This document shows positions 33,045-43,855 of a DNA stretch of 64,000 nt, piece by piece (within the stretch, counting starts at the first letter, position 1; each line of letters opens with the position of its first letter). The DNA comes from Laburnicola sp. R22_1. Its lineage: Eukaryota; Ascomycota; Dothideomycetes; Pleosporales; Didymosphaeriaceae. The notes below the pieces were generated by a model that saw only the letters and a list, made by a program, of their open reading frames with translations, was not told the origin of the DNA and searched no databases. The position numbers and the translations under genes are program-made. The DNA is taken from contig JACONQ010000013.1 of assembly GCA_014281115.1 (NCBI GenBank), forward strand, positions 2,408,501-2,472,500. The letters run 5' to 3'.

Positions 33045-34835
33045 AGCTAGCGTATACAGATACGAGTCACATAGGGTTTCGAGTCACCCCACCAAAACGC
33101 GACACCTGCACAAAACACGCGGTTTCTCTCTACAACGCCTTTATAATTGCCATTAAGTACACATAGATTCAAGCGTTGCAGCTGCTATAACTACTGCAGC
33201 CCTTTCTGAAGCGCTTGCTACAGTAGATCTACGTTGCTGAGCTGCTAAAGCCTCAGCTGCGCGCATAGCCTCTCTAATAGTCTCTGCTTCTGCAAAGCGT
33301 TGATTTGGGTCTATCTGAATGCGCTTTCGACGACGCTAAGAGCTAGCAGTTTATAGATGATGCTCAAGGCGTCTTTTCTCTAATTCAAGTCCTGCAGCTC
33401 TAGTATTTGCAGCTGCTAGCGCCTTACCTGCTTTCTGTAGGAGTAGCCGGGTCCTACGACCTAGATTCTCGACGCTCTGGACGTCGCGCTGCGCTATATA
33501 GAGATCGCGAGGGCCTTGAGGGGTCGAGAGGAAGCTCTGAGGCTGCTGCTGAGGCTGCTGCTGATGCGTAGGCGTAGTAGGCCTCTGGGAGACTTGCGAC
33601 GAGCTGAGCACGTGATTGATGTTGAATGGGCAGATACCAGCAGCCTGCCAGCCAGCTCGAATCACACGCTCTGTGAAGCCTTCCTCCCTAGCTTGATAGT
33701 AGCAGGCAATAAAGCGCTCCTTCTTAACAGGTGCGGCGTCGTCGAGCGATGCGAGCTCCTGGATCTGGCGTCGGTAACTAGACTTGATTACAGAGAATGG
33801 AGCGAGATCTAGAGGCTGTAGGACGTGCGACGAATACGCAGGTAGATAGAGAAGCTCAATTCGATGCTGTTTGCAAAGCCATAGGAAGTCTATGTTAATA
33901 TGGCTGCCGTGACCGTCGAGGATAAGGAGGCGGTACTGGCCATCACCTACAGCCGTCTCGGGGATAAAAATGCGCTGTAACCACTCAACACCTATCGCGT
34001 TTGACGTCTATCCATTCTCTAAGGTTGTATACAGCCAGCTAGGTACGTAGGACGATGGGAACCAGGTAGTTTGTAGGCTCTGGCCTTTGAAGATGACCGC
34101 GCAGCGTAGTTTCCGCCCTGTTACTGATACGCACTCAATTATAGAGACCCACTCGCAATTCTCTGGTAATCGAATATAAGCCTTTTTCTTTCGACTACTA
34201 GAGAGTACTCTGGTGTTTGTACATACTCCTAGAGCGACGCCAGTCTCATCCATATTGTATGTATTCTCCGCCTGTATATTAAACCGCTGTCAAGTCTACT
34301 CGTAGCGCTCTAGGAACGCGCGTAACTGCTCTGGACTCGCTGCATTAGCTCTCTGAGCCTCAAGTTTTCTACTAATGACTGAGGCGACGCGTGGCTGTCG
34401 CTTGATAAAGTGGGATAGCTAGAGCTTGCCAATAGGCTGATTATCGCCGTTCATACGTAGGATTCGATTGGCCATTTCTCGAGCGCGAGCGTGTGAGGGA
34501 GGGCAGGCGCGTGCGTCTTCTTCGAGGATCCAGTCTACTAGGAAGTCCTCCTGTAGAGGAGTCAATCGCTGTTGGTGTTGATGGCTGGTACGGCTATCGG
34601 TTGCGCCTCGTATACGTGCAGAGAGAGTAGGTGCAGGAATGCCATACGCCTTAGCTGCAGCCCGCTGGCTATTATAAATGCCTGCATTGTAATCAGCAAT
34701 AGCTGATTGTATAGCTACCTCACGGGCGTCCATATTGATGAGCGTTGTGGAGAGATATCGCGTGTTTTGTGCAGGTGTCGCGTTTTGGTGGGGTGACTCG
34801 AAACCCTATGTGACTCGTATCTGTATACGCTAGCT
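33045..34835 (-). mobile_element. pogo-N, young pogo-type transposon with perfect 77-bp TIRs
   Basis: 33045-33121 and 34759-34835 are perfect inverted repeats (77 bp, starting AGCTAGCGTATACAGATACG), flanked by TA at 33043-33044 and 34836-34837. Length 1791 bp. It inserted in pogo-D, whose sequence resumes exactly on both sides. Confidence 0.95.
33351..34733 (-). pseudogene. pogo-N transposase, lightly damaged
   Basis: The ATG at 34733 opens a 461-codon frame with four internal stops: near 34419, two close together near 34290, and near 34010; context suggests Trp codons for several. The N-terminus holds a psq-like HTH (QRAAAKAYGIPAPTLSARIRG) then a CENP-B-type HTH. The catalytic triad is intact: NMDETGV, LILDGHGSH, LQPLDLAPF. 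A Gln-rich linker (HQQQPQQQPQ) and a coiled C-terminal region follow. No frameshift was found. This and pogo-H are the least damaged pogo copies. Confidence 0.88.
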
Positions 34836-35247
34836 TAGCTTTTTTAGCGTTGCGAGCTGCCTTCTAGCGCTTGCGTTTAGCTGCCTTATTAGCCTTCTCC
34901 TCCTCCCTTACCACCTTAGCTGCCTCTCTCGCCACACGCCTCTCCTCTGTCTCCTGCTCTTAGAGTAGCTTAGCAGCAGCTTAAAGCTCCTTCCTATTAG
35001 CCTTGGCAAGCTGCCTGTTATGCTCTTCCCTCTACTTCACTGTCTCTCGTGCACGTGCCTCTCTAATCTTGCGCGGAGACTAGAAGACAGCACCACTATA
35101 GTACTCCTAGCGCTACTGCAAGTTAAGAGGTTTGCCGCGCTTCTTATGCTTCTTCTTAGTAGTAAGAGCCTCCCTTAAGCCATTGTTTTTGTAGTGTAGC
35201 AGCTCGTTTTGTACTTAGAGTCCGTGGAGCGTTTAGAAGAGCAACTT

Positions 35248-35439
35248 TGTAGCCACGTGACTTACGTCAGAGGTGGTGTGTGTAGAAGGTTCCATCCAGG
35301 TGCACAGACCACTACCCTCAAGATAAAGCTCTCGCCCTCTCCTTTCTTCCTTGGTAGTCTCCTCACTCCACACACTCTTTTCTGCAGATAGCAATACAGC
35401 TTATTGTCCTCATATGCCTCATATGCCTGCCCGCCCACA
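35248..35439 (+). repeat. Copia-4 5' LTR
   Basis: 192 bp. It contains CACGTG at 35254-35259 and an ATF/CREB-type TTACGTCA at 35262-35269 close to its start (U3). Confidence 0.93.
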
Positions 35440-35452
35440 GTTATGAGCCCGG
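35440..35452 (+). promoter_or_regulatory. Copia-4 primer-binding site
   Basis: GTTATGAGCCCGG adjoins the LTR, the same half-tRNA-iMet complement as in Copia-2 and Copia-3. Confidence 0.72.
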
Positions 35453-35647
35453 CTGTCGACTTTGACCACTGCAGCTGCTGAGCACCTGGCTATCGACTTC
35501 AATCGCTGTTGCTACTGCACGTACTGACGAGCTGCTGAGGAGCTGTTGACAAGCTGTCAACAGAGCTACGTCACCAAGCTACCTTACCGAGCCTCAAGCA
35601 CGCGTTCTATTACTAAAGAGAGCCCTTCTAGGAGCCAATAGAGCAAG

Positions 35648-38600
35648 ATGCCTACAACTGAGCTAGATGGACTGGTTACGAGGACGACGGTTATACTTGA
35701 GAAGCCGGCAGACTGGGAAGAATGGATCTTCCTACGTAAGGATAGCGCGAATCGAAATCACCTCTGGCCTATAGTTAACCCGGATCTTGACGAGGCGGCA
35801 CTCGAACAGCTTGAGGAGCCAGTGCCCGTAATACCAGAGCACTACCATGAGGGGACAGAGCAGGATACCGGCGTCGTGCTGAAAGACATGACAACCGAGG
35901 AGTTCCAGCGATACCAGCAGGCGGAGAGAGGCTACGATCGAGCCTTGGCTAGATATACAATCAAGAGGAAAGCGTTAGACGACTTTACCTAGGAGATCGG
36001 CCGAACAATTAGCCGCCGCCATATACACCTGATCCAGAGCGACGATACAGCGTACGCTCGACTGAAGAGGCTCAAGAAGCACCTCTGCCTATTAACGGCT
36101 GAGAGGGAGCTGCAGCTTCTAGCAAAGTATTGGCAACTGCAGAGCCGACCCCGCAACAATATTGATACCTGGCTAGATGAGTGGCTACATGTTGTACGTC
36201 TGTGCGAGGCAGCGAACCTACCCGACGTGACATCGCCGCGAGCACAGCGCGATTTTCTACTCGCAGTTAAAGGACTTGACAACACATGGGCAACTACTTA
36301 GCAAGCCAATCTATTTGAAGCACAGATCCAGGGACAGGCTGTTAAGAGCATACACGACCTTATCGCTCAATTCACTATGTACTAGTGTTCGACGAGACTA
36401 GTAGCGTTATCGCTCGGCACCTTTGCCACACTAGGCATTAGCACCGACGAGCTACAGGCAATAGAGAAGAAAGAAAAGACTTAAGATAAGAAGCCTAAGT
36501 GTATATGTGGTCTCAATTATCGATTTAAGGACTGCTGGTATCTAGGAGCGAAGGGCAAGCCTCAAGGATGGATACCTAAACCTAAGATACAAGAACGATT
36601 TAATAAGGCTATAGCAAGCCAATTATTATTTAGAGGAGCTATAAAGGCAGCACTTAAAGCGAATAGGAGCGCAACGAATACTAGAGACTAGGCAGAACTG
36701 GCAGCGTCTGCAGTCTCGACAGCACCTCAACAGTTTGATGATTACAGACCTACGTATGACGTATTGAACAGTCATGTATCGTAGCTCACAATGAGCTTAG
36801 ACTGCGCAAGCAAGCAGACAGTCAAGCCGAGTCTAATCAATTGATGGATTCTTAATCCAGGATCAAACACACACGTCACCAACAGCAGAGCCTATAGTTG
36901 GAAGAAGCGAGCTAATGGGACAGGTGAAGTTATTAAGGCTGGAGATCAAGAGCTATTAATTTACGAGTAGGGAGATGTTATCCTACTTATTAACACGCCT
37001 AAAGGCACAGAGCGCATAGAGCTCACCTACGTCGCCTATGTCCTAGGATTTCTTACCAACGTCGTTGGCCTGCTACGCTGTCGATCAATAGGCATTTATT
37101 TCGACTTAGGACGAGACTGCTTATACTAGAAGAGCTGGAAGAACGTTATTTGCAAGCTTAACTATACCGGCGGACACTGGTTAATAGATGCTGAAGGCAT
37201 GGAGAGACTAGATGCTAGCTCTCTACTTGCAGCCTCAACATACGCCCGCAAGAAGCCTTTATACAAGCCCAAGAAGCCACTGCAGTTGACTGCAGAGGAA
37301 GCACATATTATGTGGGGTCACGCTGGCAGAGAGGCGATCAAGCACCTGCCTGAGAACGTCGAAGGCCTACACATCACAGATGGCTAAGCACTAAAGTAGA
37401 AGGACTGTGAGACGTGTATACAGTCAAAGCTGACAAAGATTGTTAGTTGAAGGCCACCTTAAGAACTAGCGACTCGACCGTTCGAGCGTATTAGCATAGA
37501 TCTGATACAGCTCCTAGAGCGAGGAGAGCGCTGCTACAATGGCGATTGATACCTATTTTATGCTTTCGATTAATACACAAAGTGGCACGAAGGATGCTGT
37601 ATACTAGATAAGACAAAGGCTACTCTAATAAAGGTCTTTAAGCGATTACTGGCTAAGATAAAGCGGCAATTTTAGAGTCAAGTTATTATTATGAGGCTGG
37701 ACATGGAGACTGGATATGTCGAGCTGCTAGAGCTCTGTAGAGATCTCGGAATCGCTATTGAGGCTAGAGCTACAGAAGCTTAGAGCGGAGCTATTAAACG
37801 CGCAGGCAAATCTATTATAATTCGAGGCAGAGCTATACGCCTACACGCAGGTTTACCGAAGGCGTACGCCAACGAGTGCGTTATGTCAGCTATATATCTA
37901 CTCAATCGTACACTAACCGAAGCGATACGATAGGAATGCCCGTACACCAAAGTTAAGGGAGTGAAGCCATCAGTCGCTCACCTTGAGGTGATCGGAGCGA
38001 GAGCGTATGTGCTCAACGAGAAGCTACCTAGGGGAGACAAGCTCAAATCTTGAGCTCTGATCGGCCACCTAGTAGGCTTCGATTTAACCAACATATTTCG
38101 AGTATGGTTACCGACAATTGGACGAGTTATACGAACTCGAGACGTTGTCTTCCTACGAGGCAAGCTCTACGATAAGTAAGAAAAGTACGCAGAGAAGAGT
38201 TATATTCGTGAGGCAGCAGAGGTGCTTGACATCAAGGAGACGCCTGATCACAGCGACATATTAATTGATCAGCTGTCCACACCAGAAGACTATTCCTATG
38301 AGCCTGAGCTAGAGCTTGAGTTTGACTCTGAATCCGAGGCTGAGATTAAGGATACTTAACTAGCTCTTATGACTCTAGAAGAGACGCTAGAGAAGCACGG
38401 ACTGCGCCAGTCACTAGACAACACAGGCTGGGGGAAAGGCTACGCTCTAGCTCTAGAGGGAGAAGAGCTAAATCAAACAACAAATAACGCAAAGCGACAA
38501 GAGGAGATTGCTAGTTAACTATTACAGGAGAACGTGATAGAGGGTAAGCAAAGTCAGAAGCCAAAGAGCTTTGGCACGTATCTGGCAACATTCGCTGCCT

Positions 38601-40294
38601 ATATTAACCCTACAGCACTAGCAAAGCTACTTAGCGAGGCGCCAAAGACTTAACTACATCGTGATTAGCTGCCACTAGAGCTAAAGAGGTGGAAGGATCT
38701 AGATCGTCACCTATTTGGTGCTGAGTTCAAGAAGGCAAGTAGAGTTGAGATCGACAGTGTTATCGACCGTAGATACTTTGGAAAAGCCATAGAGCTCGCT
38801 GAGCAAGCAGATGCTGAGGTGCTACCACTTATGTGGGTATTCTCGTACAAGTTCGACGAAGATGGATACCTCTACAAATTCAAAGCTCGACTGGTTGTCC
38901 GAGGAGATCTGCAGCAAGACTGGGGCGACACATACGCAGCTACACTGGCTGCGAAGATCTTCCGATGCCTTATCGCCCTGGCAGCAGCCTTCGACCTAGA
39001 TCTATACCAGTACGATGTACTCAATGCCTTTCTCAACGCGGAGCTCGATCGACTTACCTACGTACGCTGTCCAGAAGGATACGATAAAGAACTTGGAAAA
39101 CTGCTAGAGCTCAAGCGCGCTCTATACGGACTCCGTGACGCGCCGCGACTATGGTACAAGCATCTCACTGCAACGCTTGAGAAGATGGGACTGAGACAGG
39201 TGCCTGGAGTGCCCTGTCTATACAGCAGTAACCAGCTTATCGTCTTCTTCTTTGTCAATGATATAGTAGTAGCTGTATTCCGCAGCAATCAAGACGCATA
39301 CCGTCTATTCGACAGACAGCTGAGAACAACCTACAACGTGCGATATCTGGGAGAGTTAAAGTGGTTCCTGGGCATACGCGTCATTCGAGACAGAAAGCAG
39401 AAGAAGATCTGGCTACTCCAAGACAGCTTCATCGACAAGGTGGCAAAGAAGTACAACATTGCTCAAGGAAGCACAAAATACCCAGCAGTGCCGCTGGCAG
39501 ACGGACATCTAGGCCTGAGTAGAGAGGAGCCAGACGATCAACGCACGAAACTCTATCAAGAGCTTGTCGGATCGCTAGCCTACATAGCGACGTACACACG
39601 ACCAGATGTCGCCCAAGCTCACTCAGAGCTATCTCGTTACCTACAGAACCCAGGCCAGAAACATATCAGTGCGGTATACCACGTATGGAAGTACCTAATT
39701 GGCACGAAGAGACTCGCTATAGGAGCTCATACAGACTGTGCGAACAGTGAGTCTGGTGGCAGTCAAACCATCTACCTGAGTTCAAGCTTGGGGGGTGCAG
39801 AACCACTGTTCTATGGAGCATCAGATGCAGCTTTCGCAGACGACCTAGAGACCAGGCGGAGCTCACAAGGATACCTTTTCATGCTCTACGGCATGCCTAT
39901 CGACTGGAAAGCGACACGACAGCGCTCGGTCACCAAGTCGACCACTGAGGCAGAGCTTCTAGCTCTGTCAATAGCTGCTAGCGAGCTTCAAGCGTGGAAT
40001 CGACTATTCAAACACATTTAATTCGACCTAGACATTACGCCAACTATTTACTGCGATAACCTACAGACAGTAGGTATTATTACTAAGGACAAGGACAAGC
40101 TGTTCACAAAACTACGCCACGTCGACACTTACCAGCACCGGCTGAGACAAGAGCAGGCAGAAGGACGCGTATCAGTCCAGTGGAAGCCTACTAATCAGAT
40201 GCCAGCCGACGGACTTACTAAGAGCCTTGTACGTCAAAAGCACACCGACTTTATGAGGCAACTTGGCATGCAAGACGTCAAAGGATATCTATAG
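35648..40294 (+). pseudogene. Copia-4 gag-pol
   Basis: The ATG at 35648 opens gag (TRTTVILEKPADWEEWIFL), stopped at 35992. Many stops run through gag, protease and integrase. The protease box near 36860 reads LNPGSNTH (Asp to Asn); the integrase box near 37785 reads GAIKRAG where Glu is expected. From about 38670 to the TAG at 40294 the frame is open except for one TAA (40019-40021). This holds reverse transcriptase (VLPLMWVFSYKFDEDGYL; ALYGLRDAPRLWY) and RNase H (FYGASDAAFADD, STTEAELLAL). The RT catalytic box near 39250 is FFVNDIVVA, so its first Asp is Asn. Damage is clearly uneven along the element. Confidence 0.88.
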
Positions 40295-40399
40295 AAGAAG
40301 CTTAAGGAGGACTCTACTTCAGATTCTATCGTTTACTACCTATTCTAGTATAGTACAGAGCATCAGCTTTGGTGTGGGTACACCGCAGCTGGGGGGGTG

Positions 40400-40591
40400 T
40401 GTAGCCACGTGACTTACGTCAGAGGTGGTGTGTGTAGAAGGTTCCATCCAGGTGCACAGACCACTACCCTCAAGATAAAGCTCTCGCCCTCTCCTTTCTT
40501 CCTTGGTAGTCTCCTCACTCCACACACTCTTTTCTGCAGATAGCAATACAGCTTGTTGTCCTCATATGCCTCATATGCCTGCCCGCCCACA
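40400..40591 (+). repeat. Copia-4 3' LTR
   Basis: 192 bp, one apparent difference from the 5' LTR; ATF/CREB-type site at 40414-40421. Confidence 0.93.
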
Positions 40592-41553
40592 AACTTTGAC
40601 TCTTCTGTAGTAGTATCCTTTACTGCAGAGCGTACGAGACGCTCCATCTAGCGCTAGTTATTGTTGGTAAGCGCTAAGGACCGTCCTTCACTATTATTTT
40701 ACTGCTCTGAGGCATCGTCCGCGAAGCGTTTAAGTATAACCTCTAGGTCTATAGGCCATATACTAGTAGCTTCAAAGGACTTAAGGATAGTCTCTGTCTT
40801 AAAGGAGGTCTCCCACGCTCCCTAGAACAGCGGGAAGAAGTCTCCCTTCTTAACTAGTACTAGCCCTTGGCTCCTCTAGAGGTAGGTGGAGAGCTCCTTA
40901 GAGTAGGCAGTAGAGAGAGGTTTAAACATAATAACGTTAAGAGGTTAAAGTGTATAGGTAGAGTGAGGGGAAAATATAGCTAGGAGTATATAATAGGAGT
41001 TGCAGTAGTTAATAAACTCCTTTGTAAGGTAACTGCCATAATTATTAAGTAAAAGGAGACGCCAGTCTCTCCCACAACGCGCTTTCTGCTTCGTGCAGCG
41101 ATTAAAGACCTGCTCTAGCCACGCCAAACTAATGTCGTTATTTGTCTATCCAGATAGAGATGAAGCCACAAAGACGTCGTGTTGCCTAGCTTTAATAGCG
41201 TTCACTTAAGCTGCCTATAGTAAGCTATTCGCCAACTAATAGATAAGACCTAGTGGCAGAGCCTTCCTATTTGCGCAGACGGCTGCTAAGAGGGTGATCT
41301 ATTCTTAAGAACCATCTTGGAGTGACGCTTGCACCTCTTTGCGCTCCTATATCTAATGGCTAAACACTTGTTTTAAGCGTCCTGTTATACCTATTATAAA
41401 GCCCTTCTTGTCTATATTATAGGTATGGCGCGGCTATATGTTGTACTGCTTTATCTTCTAATGTAGCAAGTCAAAGTACAGCTTATACTTAACGTTTAAA
41501 TTAGCGTTGTGGCAGAGGGAGTCAATTCTAGATGTCCATTTTAAGATAAGATA

Positions 41554-43679
41554 CCGTAGCTTAGCAGTCAGTGCACAGCGTCAGTCAATGCACACTCCCA
41601 ACACAATCGCTCAGCCAGCAACATAAGGCTACTAAGCCACCCACAATTAATATTATCACGAGATTTTCTGGAGTTAAGGTCTCCTAGGCCTGTAGATAAT
41701 TGCTAGCTACTCAGATTATAGATATCTACTTGGTGTTCTGATAATTCGGCCACTGCGCGATAAGGGCGTTAGTAGAGCAGATGCAGCTTCATCAACGCGT
41801 ACAGGTGCCAACGCAGGCTTTTTTTTCTTAATAGGTAGAATAGTAGACTCTAAAGCCTTTTTATTACCCTTTTTGGCTAATTTGATGCAATTTTGAAGTT
41901 GTTAATTGGCCCTACAAGCCTATTAATTAAGGCGTCGCTCAGCAGCCTTATCGGCCCTCTGCTTTGCGCGCGCATCTCTAGCAGCTACTTAAGCAACACG
42001 CTTCTCCTAGAGTAGTCTTGCTTTAAGCTGCTAGCTAGCTTAACAGGCCTCTGCTTACTCACTTTTTTAAAGCTGTAGTTGCTGCGCTTCAGCATCTTTT
42101 TCGTGTTAACAATCACGTGCCCGCTGTACGCTATAAGGTGACCAGAAAATAGCTCCACTATAATACTTATCTGGCTAATCAAGAGGTAGAGGCCTGCCTC
42201 GCTTTGAGCGTTTCTTCTGCCTTACTAGAGCCTCCCGCAGGCCTTTATTTTCATGCTCTAGAAGTTGCTTTTGTACAGAGATTGAGTGTACAGTTCGACT
42301 CAGCATCTTGGCCTTATTACTACCCCCTGCATTAACAACAGCCTTTAGAAGCCTATTAATCTTTCTCTAATCTAAAGCACTAAGTACTAAGGTTGAGCTC
42401 TCTCGTGATTGTTGATCAGGAGGCACAGCCTAATTAAATCGCTTAAGGATAGTTGTCAAATCTAGCGGGGAGATGCCTATAGCTTTAAAGGCCTAGAGTA
42501 TTAATGGCTACCTTATAGTGTTAACCTAGGCCTTCTAGAATAGGCTAAAGAAGTCTCTCTTAGCAATAGAGGCTAGCCCCTAGCTGTTCTGTAGGAAGGC
42601 TAACAGCTTATTTAAATACGCAGTTAATAGAGGCTTGAACACGCAGACATCTAGAGGCTGCAACGTATGGGTCGAATGGGGTGGATAAATAGCCAACAGG
42701 ATCCTATTACGATCATAATAGTTAATAAAATCCATAGTGGTATAAGATCCATGGCCATCAAGGATTAATAGTCAATATAATCGTCCAGCTTTTAACTTTA
42801 TAAGGCCATTAAACACCTGTTAAAGCCATGCTAGGCCTATCTAATTGTTCGTCCAGCCAGATTCTGATGCTGTAATAAAGGCCTAATGGTGTTAAGGATT
42901 AAGGTCCTCTATCCAACTTAATTGTATATCCGTAGAGGTGGCCTAATAGATCAGAGCTAGATCTAGGGCAGATCTTTTGGCGCATATACAGGCTATGAGC
43001 GATATCCACTTGCGGCTACCATCCTAGATAGCTTGCCTTACAGCCTTGCTCTTGTACAGAGGCCTATTAAAGATCCTCTTTAAGTGGGAGGTAATGCTGA
43101 GTAGGAAGCCTTTCTCGTCCATATTGTAGATATCTCAAGCCTCGATCTAATATTGCTTAATCTTTTGCTATAGGAGATTAAAGTAGAGCTTATATTTGGC
43201 TAAGGAATCAGCTTTGTGGCAATTACTGTCGATGCCGGCTGTCTATTGTAATATTAAGGATTTAGCGTTGCGCCTAACAAAGCAATTAACCTATAATAAG
43301 CTAACCTCCTTTTTGGCTATAGTAGAGGCAAAGCTTTGTATTATAAGCTGTGTAGGAGGAAGGCCACGTTTAGTAAGGCATTTGATATAGCGTAGAAGCT
43401 CCTATTCTTATTTTTTGCTGAGATTTCGACGCGCAGAGTTAGTAGTTGCACGCGCCTGTGTGAGGCGTTAATGCCTTCGCATCAACGTAGTCCGCACAAC
43501 ACCATAGTCCTTCGCAATTTAATTGTATAAAAAATATTCTCCTAGTTCTCGCGATTCGATTGCTGCAATTGCGGCCTCGATTGGATCCATATTGGTGGAT
43601 ATGCGGCGTGTCAAAGTTGGGCTATCGCATTAGTGGGGTGTGCATTGACTGACGCTGTGCACTGACTGCCAAGCTACGG
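41554..43679 (-). mobile_element. pogo-E
   Basis: 2126 bp between TA 41552-41553 and TA 43680-43681. Terminal repeats start CCGTAGCTTGGCAGTCAGTG (right end, reverse strand) and CCGTAGCTTAGCAGTCAGTG (left end). It sits at the boundary between pogo-D and pogo-F. Confidence 0.9.
41690..43590 (-). pseudogene. pogo-E transposase
   Basis: ATG at 43590 (MDPIEAAIAAIES). HTH domain (YGVVRTTLMRRH), CENP-B-like block, then YNMDEKGFLL, LILDGHGSY and QPLDVCVFKP, so all three catalytic Asp are kept, but more than 20 stops interrupt the frame. The C-terminus is Lys/Arg-rich and ends with RTPSRYL. End position approximate. Confidence 0.82.
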
Positions 43680-43855
43680 TAACGTGTCCGTGCGCGTGAT
43701 GCGCATGTTCGCGTGATGCGCACCCCACCACAATTCAGCCAAACTTCTCAACCCTATAACTCCACGATTATGGCTCCAATTGATGACGCGATTGCTGAGA
43801 TAGAATCGCTACCGCCTAGCGAAGAGTTCTTATATAAAAAAATTGCTAACAAGTA

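Larger units (their letters stand above)
35248..40591 (+). mobile_element. Copia-4 LTR retrotransposon
   Basis: It has 192-bp LTRs (35248-35439 and 40400-40591) that differ by eye at one base (A/G), target duplication AACTT (35243-35247 and 40592-40596), primer site GTTATGAGCCCGG at 35440, and a G-run polypurine tract before 40400. It inserted into pogo-D. Gag start relates it to Copia-2 and Copia-3. Confidence 0.95.
32712..41551 (-). mobile_element. pogo-D, decayed, split by pogo-N and Copia-4, 5' part missing
   Basis: Segments 32712-33042, 34838-35247 and 40597-41551 align in order with pogo-L (60203-62313) on the opposite strand. The 3' terminal repeat starts CCGTGCACAGACGCG after TA at 32710-32711. 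The element stops at TA 41552-41553, where E and then F begin. The transposase N-terminus and 5' repeat are not in the window. Confidence 0.85.
32840..41551 (-). pseudogene. pogo-D transposase fragment in three pieces
   Basis: Homologous to the pogo-L transposase from about its residue 110 to the end, with many stops. Pieces are 41551-40597 (catalytic core), 35247-34838 and 33042-32840 (Lys/Ala-rich C-terminus). Insertions: Copia-4 (target AACTT) and pogo-N (target TA). Confidence 0.75.
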
